Below are positions 1 to 7,404 of a stretch of DNA of 64,000 nucleotides, one piece after another. Within the stretch, counting starts at the first letter, position 1, and every line of letters starts with the position of its first letter. The stretch is from JBBQVS01 sp964250805 (GTDB taxonomy: Bacteria > Chloroflexota > Ktedonobacteria > Ktedonobacterales > Ktedonobacteraceae), in contig CAXUHG010000011.1 of the NCBI GenBank assembly GCA_964250805.1, positions 1 through 64,000 on the forward strand, in the 5' to 3' direction. Under the pieces are notes generated by a model. It was not told the DNA's origin. It did no database searches and was given only the letters and a program-made list of their open reading frames with translations. A program made the translations under genes and the position numbers.

Positions 1-43
1 ACTGCTCAGGCTGATGTCGCGCTGCGACATCAGCCTGAGCAGT
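1..43. terminator. Perfect palindrome at the 3' end of the CHAP gene
   Basis: A 20-bp perfect inverted repeat with a 3-base loop is followed on the plus strand by CTTTTT. It lies 9 bases beyond the stop codon of the minus-strand CHAP gene. It can end a plus-strand transcript entering from outside the window, and possibly the CHAP transcript as well; the bases that would form the minus-strand U-tract lie outside the window. Confidence 0.75.
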
Positions 44-52
44 CTTTTTGTG

Positions 53-2125
53 TTAATAAAGTTCTTCGGTTTTGATGGAAGTGTTGAAGGTGCCAACAAC
101 TTTGAAGGTTGTGGTATCGATGGTCTTGTATGCTTGGCTAGAGCCACGCGTGAAAGGCCGTGCTGTGTTGTTGATAACTTGATACTGGCGACCGAAGCTA
201 AAGATGTACTGCTGTATCTGACCCGTTTTGCGGTTCAATACAAGAATGTCATCACCCTTGCTACAGTTGCCGTTGGCGATACACAGTGAGCGATCCACGA
301 AGGAGCCAACGAGAATTTGATAGTTCTTGCCCCAGCTATGAACGGTATGCTTCGTCTGTATCTTGAGCTTGTCGTTGAAGGCAATAAATGTACTGGTGCC
401 AGCCTGTGGGTCGTACAACATCACGTTCAGGCGGTCCATCCCAAAGTGACCAACGTATAGCACTCCGTTTTGCGTCCACCCTGTATAGTTCTGCCGCTTG
501 ACCAGCGAAAGGTCTGAGCCTAGTACGAGGAAGGAACTCGTGCCCTTGCTTGGATCGTAGAGCATAACTTGAGCGCGTCCCGATCCATTGAAGTCGCCGC
601 TGAACACCTGCCAGTTTCCTTTGAGATTATGTAGCTCTTGATAGTCGTTGATCACCATGCTCGCATTAAAGTCCATGATGCGAGCCTCGCCAATGTTACG
701 ATCATACAGGAAGACGCCATCCTGGTTTGTATTCTTGTAGCGTCCAACGTAAACTTCCCATGAGTCGTGCCACTGCGTATATTGCTGCATATGACGTATG
801 CTCAGGTCGGCGTTGAAATCCAGTATAGCGGCGTTGGCGGTACGACCTGTCATCTGCCATCGTTGCAACGCAGTACCCGTTTGTGCATTGTTTGTGAGGG
901 ATGTATTGGTAGTTGAGGAGCGATTGTACAGAAATAGCCCTGTACGCTGTCCATCGAAACGACCTGTATATAGTTCCCAATTCGGTCCCCAACCCGCGAG
1001 TGAAACGTGCTTTTGAATCTTGAGTTGAGGTGTCAACGTGAGTATCTGTATCGTGCCGCTACTACGATCATAAAGCAAGATGTTGGATTGTTTCGTACCC
1101 GCAAAATTTCCCACTCGAACATCCAGATCGCTTCCCCAACCTGTCGTCGAAGTCTCGCTATCCGAAAGCTTTACTCTCTTTGCCTGTGGCGTTAACACAG
1201 GTGCATATTGAGCATATCCCTGTTCAGTTCTCTTTGGAGTGGTGCTCTTTTGTGTTGTCAGTGACAGTATGCTTAAACTACCTTGCTTACGATTGTAGAG
1301 CAGAAGGTCGCTCGTACCATTGCCCGTAAAGTCGGCGTTGAATTCTTGCTCTGTAGAACCGTTCCCGTTGAGGCTCACTTTTGGATTGCTTGCTCCAGCA
1401 GTATCTCGCATTTGCTGATTCGCGGCTATAATTCCGTCAATGTAGTTTCCATGTAAACCAGGGAGTTGAGCAAAACGGGTTGGATCGATGGTTGTGGGGA
1501 AGTAGATGAAGCGCAACTCGTTACGTTGAAAGCGTGCGGCGTTGATCTCAGCAACGGGATAGTCAAGACCGATGTACATAGGCTTGGGATCGCCATAGTT
1601 CTGATAGGTGACGTTGAATGTACCAGCATCGTTATTGACCGATGTAACAAAGGCAACGTGTCCAGGTGTGCCATATGCCCAAACACCGTCGGCGCGTGGA
1701 AATACAGCAATAGAGCCGACGCGTGGCTCTTTGCCAACGGATAGACCTGAACGCTCGGCATCGACAATCCAATCGGCAGCGTTGCCCCAATTTAGAGGTA
1801 GGTCGTAGCCCAGCAGGTGCCATTGTTCCCATGCCCACCACACACAGTTACCACCACCTGGGAAAGGGCCAGGGCAAAGCTGAAACGGGTTGCCATCGTG
1901 TGAATAATAGGCGTTGCTACAGCTTTCATCGACAGTAGCGCTGGTACGCGCAACCGTTATATTATCGGATTGTGCGCGTAGGGCGTTCAGGGGGCCAATC
2001 GCTGCACAAAGAAATATGACGATGCCGAGAAGAAGCAGTATTGGTAAAAAAAGTTTTTTCATAAAGGCGCGAGGCGATGAAATACCCTCGCGTGCTTTCG
2101 CTAGGATGGATGCTGTGGGCGGCAT
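53..2125 (-). CDS. Secreted CHAP-domain amidase/peptidase with FG-GAP-like propeller repeats
   Basis: The 690-residue product has a signal anchor at about residues 22-48 (MKKLFLPILLLLG onward). A CHAP domain follows, with likely catalytic Cys94 in GGNCVWWAWEQ and His156 in GTPGHVAF. From about residue 260 to the end there are repeats of the type DFTGNGTSDLLLYNR and YVGRYKNTNQDGVFLYDR, which resemble FG-GAP/VCBS beta-propeller blades. CHAP domains usually cut peptidoglycan cross-bridges or amide bonds, so a role in wall turnover or attack on other cells is inferred. The start at 2125 is favoured because AAGGAG lies five bases upstream; the internal ATG at 2062, directly before the signal segment, has no such site. 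The exact substrate is unknown. Confidence 0.85.
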   Translation of the reverse strand: MPPTASILAKAREGISSPRAFMKKLFLPILLLLGIVIFLCAAIGPLNALRAQSDNITVARTSATVDESCSNAYYSHDGNPFQLCPGPFPGGGNCVWWAWEQWHLLGYDLPLNWGNAADWIVDAERSGLSVGKEPRVGSIAVFPRADGVWAYGTPGHVAFVTSVNNDAGTFNVTYQNYGDPKPMYIGLDYPVAEINAARFQRNELRFIYFPTTIDPTRFAQLPGLHGNYIDGIIAANQQMRDTAGASNPKVSLNGNGSTEQEFNADFTGNGTSDLLLYNRKQGSLSILSLTTQKSTTPKRTEQGYAQYAPVLTPQAKRVKLSDSETSTTGWGSDLDVRVGNFAGTKQSNILLYDRSSGTIQILTLTPQLKIQKHVSLAGWGPNWELYTGRFDGQRTGLFLYNRSSTTNTSLTNNAQTGTALQRWQMTGRTANAAILDFNADLSIRHMQQYTQWHDSWEVYVGRYKNTNQDGVFLYDRNIGEARIMDFNASMVINDYQELHNLKGNWQVFSGDFNGSGRAQVMLYDPSKGTSSFLVLGSDLSLVKRQNYTGWTQNGVLYVGHFGMDRLNVMLYDPQAGTSTFIAFNDKLKIQTKHTVHSWGKNYQILVGSFVDRSLCIANGNCSKGDDILVLNRKTGQIQQYIFSFGRQYQVINNTARPFTRGSSQAYKTIDTTTFKVVGTFNTSIKTEELY

Positions 2126-2230
2126 AAGAACTCCTTAGAGAGATAGTGTGAAATCCTATTCGCTTATTCCTACGCTCTCAGAAGCATTCTGGATTGCTTT
2201 TTTAGTCCACAACATGAATGTAAGCGACCT

Positions 2231-2294
2231 GCACGAAATGAAGAATAGCCTCCTGTCGCTGTACAGCGACAGGAGGCTATTCTTCATTTCGTGC
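2231..2294. terminator. 64-bp perfect palindrome after htpG
   Basis: Two 30-base arms around GTAC form a perfect 64-bp palindrome that ends 4 bases from the htpG stop codon. It probably ends the htpG transcript. On the htpG strand there is no long U-run, so termination or 3'-end protection are both possible. Confidence 0.7.
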
Positions 2295-2297
2295 TTA

Positions 2298-4181
2298 TCA
2301 GGATAATTGTGCCAGTAAATCATTTAGCCTGTTGACGAAGCGCACCGGGTCTTCAAGTTGTTCGCCTGCACTCAGGACGGATTGGTCGAACAGCACAAAC
2401 GCCCAATCGCTGAAGCGTTGCCCATCCTGCACCTCTTTGAGCTTGAGTACAATGGGGTGAGTTGGGTTGATTTCCATAATCGGCTTCGTGTTTGGTATGC
2501 TTTGACCGACAGACTTGAGCAAGCGTTGCAGGTTGGGGTCGATATCATACTCACCGACAACCAGACACGCGGGCGAGGTTGTCAGGCGCGATGTGACACG
2601 GACATCCTTCACCTTGTCGCTCAATACGTTTTTGAGCCGTTCGGTGAGTCCTTGTGCCTCGGATGCCGCCTTCTCCTGTTCCTCTTTCTCCTGCTGATCC
2701 TCCATCTTGCTCAGGTCGATCTCGCCCTTCGAGATGGATTGCAGTGCCTTGCCCTCGTACTCGAATAGCTCACTTCCAAGTACGTAGTCAACTGGATCGG
2801 AGAGCAGCAGCACCTCGATATCCTTTTTCTTGAAGATTTCGAGTAGTGGGCTTTCCTTAGCCGCCGCGAAGGTCTCGGCGGTAATATAGTAAATCTTGTC
2901 CTGCCCCTCTTTCATGCGGCTCACATAGTCCTGGAACGAGACATCCTGAGTTTCCGATGAGGTGAGCGTCGAGGAGAAACGTAGCAGCTTTGCAATGGCA
3001 TCTCTGTTAGTGGAGTCTTCGGGAATACCCTCTTTGAAGGCGCGTCCGAACTCTTTCCAGAACGTGCTGTACTTCTCCGGCTCGTTTTGCGCGAGGTCGG
3101 CGAGCAGACCCAACACTTTTTTCGTTGCGTTCGAGCGAATGGTGTCGAGTATCTTGTTTTGCTGCAAAATTTCGCGCGATACGTTCAGTGGCAGATCGCT
3201 AGAGTCAACGATGCCACGCACAAAGCGCAGGTAGCTGGGCATCAACTTCTCGGCGTCGTCCATGATAAAAACGCGTCGCACATAGAGCTTGACACCATGA
3301 TGTCGCTCGCGGCTCCACAGGTCGAACGGTGCCCGTGCAGGAATGTAGAGTAGGAGCGTGTACTCATAGTTGCCCTCCATACGGCTATGCACGTAGGCGA
3401 GCGGGTCCTCGAAGTCATGAGTGATATGCTTGTAGAATTCGTTGTAGTCTTCCGCGCTAATCTCGCTCTTGGGACGTGCCCACAGTGCCGAAGCCTGATT
3501 GACGCGCTCCTCTTCGCCCTTCTTTTCCTCATCCTCGCTTTGCATCAAAATGGGAATAGTGATGTGATCGGAGTAGGCGCGAATGATGGAGCGCAACCGT
3601 GAGCCGTTCAAGAACTCATCTTCGTCCTCACGGAGATGCAATGTGACTTCTGTGCCGCGTCCAGCATGCTCGATATTCTCAAGCGTATAGCTACCGCGCC
3701 CATCCGACTCCCAACGCACACCGTTTTCGGGCGTCATGCCAGCGCGTCTCGTCGTCAGTGTCACTCTATCGGCAACAACGAAGGATGAGTAGAAGCCAAC
3801 GCCGAATTGTCCGATCAGGTTCGCATCCTTCTTCTGGTCGCCTGTGAGCGATTGAAAGAACTCGCGTGTACCCGACTTTGCGATGGTGCCGATATGCTCG
3901 ATTACCTCTTCACGCGTCATACCAATACCGTTATCCGCAACGGTAACGGTGCGTGCATCCTTGTCGTAGCTGATATGAATGTTCAGGTCGGTATCATTCT
4001 CGGCGAGTGCTTGATCTGACAGCATATCGAAGCGCAGATGGTCAATTGCGTCCGACGCATTCGAGATCAGTTCGCGCAAAAATATATCCTTATTGCTATA
4101 GAGAGAGTGAATCATCAAATCAAGCAGTTGTGTCACCTCTGCCTGAAAGCTCAAGTTTTCCTTCTGTGCCTCAACGACCAT
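2298..4181 (-). CDS. htpG: Molecular chaperone HtpG (Hsp90 family)
   Basis: The 627-residue product has the Hsp90 N-terminal ATPase domain: ELISNASDAIDHLRF at about residues 30-45, DNGIGMTREEVIEHIGTIA with the ATP-binding Asp, and GQFGVGFYSSFVV. The middle domain includes GIVDSSDLPLNVSRE with the conserved Arg, and a C-terminal dimerization domain follows. Length matches bacterial HtpG (about 620-640). The open frame continues upstream through the N-run, but the true start is ATG 4181, preceded by GGAGG at good distance and giving the usual MVVEAQKENLSFQAEV N-terminus. It is a cytosolic ATP-dependent chaperone. A long palindrome follows the stop codon. Confidence 0.95.
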   Translation of the reverse strand: MVVEAQKENLSFQAEVTQLLDLMIHSLYSNKDIFLRELISNASDAIDHLRFDMLSDQALAENDTDLNIHISYDKDARTVTVADNGIGMTREEVIEHIGTIAKSGTREFFQSLTGDQKKDANLIGQFGVGFYSSFVVADRVTLTTRRAGMTPENGVRWESDGRGSYTLENIEHAGRGTEVTLHLREDEDEFLNGSRLRSIIRAYSDHITIPILMQSEDEEKKGEEERVNQASALWARPKSEISAEDYNEFYKHITHDFEDPLAYVHSRMEGNYEYTLLLYIPARAPFDLWSRERHHGVKLYVRRVFIMDDAEKLMPSYLRFVRGIVDSSDLPLNVSREILQQNKILDTIRSNATKKVLGLLADLAQNEPEKYSTFWKEFGRAFKEGIPEDSTNRDAIAKLLRFSSTLTSSETQDVSFQDYVSRMKEGQDKIYYITAETFAAAKESPLLEIFKKKDIEVLLLSDPVDYVLGSELFEYEGKALQSISKGEIDLSKMEDQQEKEEQEKAASEAQGLTERLKNVLSDKVKDVRVTSRLTTSPACLVVGEYDIDPNLQRLLKSVGQSIPNTKPIMEINPTHPIVLKLKEVQDGQRFSDWAFVLFDQSVLSAGEQLEDPVRFVNRLNDLLAQLS

Positions 4182-4199
4182 ATGTTTCCTCCAAATGGA

Positions 4200-4347
4200 G
4201 CAGGGAGACCGCAACACCGGGCCCCCACACGTGATTGGGGGGGGTGTTTTAGGGGGGCCCCGGNNNNNNNNNNGGCCACCCCCAACGGGCCCCCCAAACT
4301 TTTTGGGGGTCGGTGAAATGTAGGGGAGACCCTTGCGGTCTCCCTGC
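4200..4347. repeat. GC-rich inverted repeat containing an assembly gap
   Basis: GCAGGGAGACCGCAA at 4200-4214 is repeated inverted at 4333-4347. The interior holds long G and C runs and ten N bases at 4264-4273. The outer arm carries GTAGGGGAGACC, related in form to the GTAGGG-ended palindromes elsewhere in the window. The centre is probably a collapsed or unsequenced hairpin, so its length and bases are unreliable. It lies upstream of htpG and may contain its promoter, which cannot be read. Confidence 0.75.
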
Positions 4348-4394
4348 ATTCTGTATATCCAAATCCCCTATAATGTATCAAATTTCCGGCTTTT

Positions 4395-4913
4395 TTACAA
4401 GCTTGAAATTTCAGAATGTGGAAGAACGCCATTGATAGGTAGCAGAGTATCTCTGGAATTTCGCTCTGTGGTGTAGCTGATGACGAGGATGGTACCTGGA
4501 TATTGCCCGTTACCCTGTGGATACGGGTATAGTGATTGGCGTAATCGTGTCTGTGCCCGTTCCATAACCTGGGCTATGTACTCCGCTTCATCCTCAGAAA
4601 CGCTATAGATTGGAAAAATTTTCCAGCCCATATCGAGCAACCACAATGTTTTTTCGCCGATTTGCAGAGTACCCTTTTGCTCTGTATATACACGTTTGCC
4701 TTGTTGATGGAGAAATGTAAAAGGGATACCAGCAATTTGATGAAAAAAACGTAGCAATTCCTCGATCTCTTTGTCGGATGTGTCGTCTTTGTTTACGGTT
4801 GCCCAAACATGCAAACGCTCGAAGCCGCTTAATGATGTTTGCAAAGTGAATGTTATCTTGTGTTGTTGCCAGAGGCGTAGAAAAAGGCTCTCTTCTGCTA
4901 TCTCGTTTACCAT
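4395..4913 (-). CDS. Hypothetical protein, 172 residues
   Basis: The family is not recognised. The product has no signal peptide, membrane segment or known catalytic motif. It reads as a mixed alpha/beta cytosolic protein with a central strand-rich part (KRVYTEQKGTLQIGEKTLWL) and a helix EDEAEYIAQVMERAQTRL. The start has GAGGAATCTACTAG before ATG, a plausible ribosome site. It ends about 50 bases from the GC-rich repeat, and a 17-bp tandem array lies just upstream of its start, in its probable promoter region. Confidence 0.65.
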   Translation of the reverse strand: MVNEIAEESLFLRLWQQHKITFTLQTSLSGFERLHVWATVNKDDTSDKEIEELLRFFHQIAGIPFTFLHQQGKRVYTEQKGTLQIGEKTLWLLDMGWKIFPIYSVSEDEAEYIAQVMERAQTRLRQSLYPYPQGNGQYPGTILVISYTTERNSRDTLLPINGVLPHSEISSL

Positions 4914-4933
4914 CTAGTAGATTCCTCTCTATA

Positions 4934-5001
4934 TCTCACGATTGTTCGTATCTCATGATTTTTCATGTCTCACGATTGTTCGTGTCTCACGATTGTTCGT
5001 A
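4934..5001. repeat. Four tandem 17-bp repeats
   Basis: Four consecutive 17-base units of the form TCTCACGATTGTTCGTA occupy 4934-4950, 4951-4967, 4968-4984 and 4985-5001; units 1 and 4 are identical, unit 3 differs only at the last base, unit 2 is diverged. The last unit overlaps the left end (TTCGTA) of the neighbouring 140-bp palindromic element. The array lies upstream of the gene ending at 4395. Confidence 0.85.
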
Positions 5002-5136
5002 GGGACCAGATTTATCGCGTCCGTTTGCGTGATTTATCACGCGAGATCATGTATGGTATGGTTTGTATACTTGGTTGACAAGAATCTCGCTCAATGAATT
5101 GAGCGGACGGACGCGATAAATCTGGTCCCTACGAAA
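4996..5136. repeat. Directional palindromic element, copy 1
   Basis: The outer inverted repeat is TTCGTAGGGACCAGATTTAT at the left with its complement at the right end. Inside are two unlike palindromes: block B (GCGTGATTTATCACGC) on the left and block A (GCTCAATGAATTGAGC) on the right. GAGATC and its inverse flank a central TGTATAC. The same plan recurs in copies at 15661, 29492, 31901, 38893, 39661, 48636 and 55309. No ORF is inside. Confidence 0.9.
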
Positions 5137-5166
5137 TACTGTGAATCAAAATTGATATACCATGCA

Positions 5167-5367
5167 TCAAAATCGGTGGACTCGTGGGGAGCGAGAGCGA
5201 ACCTTACCATGTTTCAGCTTCTGGTCCGCAAGGTAGACAAAGAGGAAGCGAACTCCTGTTGTGTCAGAGAGAGCTTTGAGTCTTCGGTAGTACGCTTGTG
5301 AAGTCTCTCCTGTAACGTGAAATTGCGGTATGATTGGAAGCGGTTGTGTATCTTGTTCGTAAAACAT
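5167..5367 (-). CDS. Small hypothetical protein, 66 residues
   Basis: The family is not recognised. The product is basic toward the C-terminus (KLKHGKVRSRSPRVHRF) and has a central helix-like QAYYRRLKAL. A purine-rich GGAAGG lies about 12 bases before the ATG. The gene is divergent from the regulator gene at 5586 and shares its roughly 220-bp upstream region, including the inverted repeats there. It could be spurious. Confidence 0.4.
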   Translation of the reverse strand: MFYEQDTQPLPIIPQFHVTGETSQAYYRRLKALSDTTGVRFLFVYLADQKLKHGKVRSRSPRVHRF

Positions 5368-5456
5368 TTTCTTTTGTATCCTTCCCTTCTAAATATGCTA
5401 AGAACTTAACAGACACCTATGAAGCTGCCGAAAGTGGCTAAAATTATCAAAGTTAT

Positions 5457-5553
5457 CAACTTTACGAATACAATATACCAGTTGAGTTACAAAAAAGTCA
5501 AGGGGCAAAGAAAGATTCGTAAAGTTGCGATTTTTGTGAAAGTTTCGTATAAT
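5457..5553 (+). promoter_or_regulatory. Promoter and paired inverted operator for the regulator gene
   Basis: A good promoter is visible: TTGCGA at 5525-5530, a 17-base spacer, and TATAAT at 5548-5553. A 13-bp sequence CAACTTTACGAAT at 5457-5469 is repeated inverted at 5515-5527, where it overlaps the -35 box. A partial third match (AAGTTTCGTAT) lies in the spacer. The layout suggests autoregulation or looping by the downstream helix-turn-helix protein. It also rules out the TTG at 5553 as a start, because that codon lies in the -10 box. Confidence 0.7.
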
Positions 5554-5585
5554 TGAAGGAAGCAAGCCAGTTGAAAGGATATCTC

Positions 5586-7298
5586 ATGCCACGTATTAAA
5601 GTTGGGGGACAGTATTATACTGCAAAAGAGGTGAAAGAAAAATTAGGTATCACGCAAGGAGAACTTAACACTTTTATTCGTAATGGTACTCTCAGACCTG
5701 AAACACCGCCTGGTAAAAAACAAGGCGTGTATAGGCATGCTGATGTCGAGCAACTAGTACGTGCGAGGCAGGTATTTATGTCCGCGCCAAAAAAGATTTC
5801 TTGTATGTTTAGCAAGGCCAAAAAAGAGGATATTAAGGCTACGGTAGAGATTACAAGAATGCTTTTTGGTTTGAGAGAAAATCCAGAGGTAACAGAAGCA
5901 AGGCGTCTAAGTTGGTTTGTTAAGAATCAAGAGCTTTTTTATGTGCTTAAATCTGAAGAACAAGTTATTGGATATGCTCTTATAATGCCTCTAAAAATTG
6001 AAAAGATAGAAAAGATTTTGAGTGGAGAGGACTATTCACAGGAAATAAATGCTGATGAGATCGAAGATTTTACCCCTGGTAAACCTCTGCACATTTACCT
6101 AATGGCGGCAGGTATTATTCCAGAAGTGAGTCACTATGAAAAACGTTCTTACGGTGCTCGGCTAATAGCAGAAATGATGAATGTGCTTATAGACTTTGGT
6201 AAAAGAGGGATTATCATTGACACTCTTGCAGCAAGAAGTGACACGCCGGATGGAATACGGATACTGAAACACGGCTTTACGGAAATATCAACTACAACAC
6301 ACGCTAGAAATTTCATTATCAAAGTGAAAGAGTCTGGAATACCTTTTATTCGACGGTATAAGCAAGCTTTTAGGGAAAGTAGTAAAACGCGGCTCGAACA
6401 AGAGGATGATACTGGACCTTCGAGTAATAATGATATTCTCTCCTTACGTTCTGTGAATATGTTATCTGCTTGGCAGCTTTACTTCAAGGGCGGTCTTGTC
6501 GATGTCGGGAAAATCTTGCCTGAGTACCTTGCAAAACTCACAACAATAAGTCAACCGGATTCGCGTTATCAGGCACAATCCGCTAGCCTTGCTTCGCAGG
6601 CGCATCAGTTAGGGTATCTTCTAGCTTTACAACATCAAGATTTTAGTGTGGCACAGGCGCATGCAAAGCAAGCGTTGCAGTATGCGGAGATTGCTGACGA
6701 GCCAAATTTGCGTGTTGCGGCATTAGTGCGACAAGGCAATCTCTTTTTCACCTTGAAGCGACCAATACAGACGATGCAAAAGTATCAGGAGGCTATAGAG
6801 GTTGGTAGTCATGCTTCGCCGCTTCTTTTGGGACAGGCGTATATCGGTCTAGCGGAGGTTCAGGCTCGTCTTGGTCAAAAGTCAGAGGCCGAGCGATTGC
6901 AGAGATTGGCGCAAGATACTTTTCCCGAATATCCAGAAGACGACCTACATTTTTCATACACGCACTTTAGTCATTTCACGCGTGTCAACTTTGAAGGATT
7001 GATGTATCTGCATTTAGGTCAGCCGGAAAAAGCATGGGAATCTTTTGCTTCCATTGACAAAAATATTCCAACAAACCTCGTTCCTCAACGTGTGGAACTG
7101 CTCAGTCGTCAAGCACTTACCTCTGTAGCATTGAACGATTTAGAGCAGAGTTGCACTTATGTCGAGCAGGCACTATTGGCGGCACTCAAACTAGGTTCTG
7201 ATTTGCGCTATAACGAGGTGTGTGAAACATACGTGCAGATGCAAAGTAAATGGAGAAATGAGACTCCCGTGAAAAGGTTGGCGGAGCTTTTTCAATGA
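5586..7298 (+). CDS. Helix-turn-helix regulator with acetyltransferase-like and TPR regions
   Basis: The 570-residue product has three parts. Residues 1-65 hold a MerR/excisionase-like helix-turn-helix (YTAKEVKEKLGITQGEL, then YRHADVEQLV). Residues about 75-260 resemble a GNAT acetyltransferase fold (YVLKSEEQVIGYALIMPL, then YGARLIAEMMNVLIDFGKRG). Residues about 300-570 are TPR-like helical repeats (AEVQARLGQKSEAERL). The start at ATG 5586 has AAAGGA upstream and fits the promoter ending at 5553. Its C-terminal half resembles that of the regulator at 44648, which has a different head. It precedes the restriction-modification fusion by 106 bp and may control it; that is inference. Acetyl-CoA binding is not proved. 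Confidence 0.75.
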   Translation: MPRIKVGGQYYTAKEVKEKLGITQGELNTFIRNGTLRPETPPGKKQGVYRHADVEQLVRARQVFMSAPKKISCMFSKAKKEDIKATVEITRMLFGLRENPEVTEARRLSWFVKNQELFYVLKSEEQVIGYALIMPLKIEKIEKILSGEDYSQEINADEIEDFTPGKPLHIYLMAAGIIPEVSHYEKRSYGARLIAEMMNVLIDFGKRGIIIDTLAARSDTPDGIRILKHGFTEISTTTHARNFIIKVKESGIPFIRRYKQAFRESSKTRLEQEDDTGPSSNNDILSLRSVNMLSAWQLYFKGGLVDVGKILPEYLAKLTTISQPDSRYQAQSASLASQAHQLGYLLALQHQDFSVAQAHAKQALQYAEIADEPNLRVAALVRQGNLFFTLKRPIQTMQKYQEAIEVGSHASPLLLGQAYIGLAEVQARLGQKSEAERLQRLAQDTFPEYPEDDLHFSYTHFSHFTRVNFEGLMYLHLGQPEKAWESFASIDKNIPTNLVPQRVELLSRQALTSVALNDLEQSCTYVEQALLAALKLGSDLRYNEVCETYVQMQSKWRNETPVKRLAELFQ

Positions 7299-7404
7299 AG
7301 ACCGAACAATAGACCTATTGAAAATATGTTTGACAACACGTACAATGGTGGCCTAATAATTGAGTTCGTAAGGAAACCAAAAACGTATTTTCTAGGGCGG
7401 AAAT

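Noticed and set aside
4182..4349. N-terminal extension of HtpG through the N-run
   Set aside because: The open frame reaches 4349 only by reading through N bases and homopolymer sequence. A strong ribosome site before ATG 4181 and the family's normal N-terminus decide the start.
4934..5001. CRISPR array
   Set aside because: Units are 17 bp and directly adjacent without unique spacers, and no cas gene is near.
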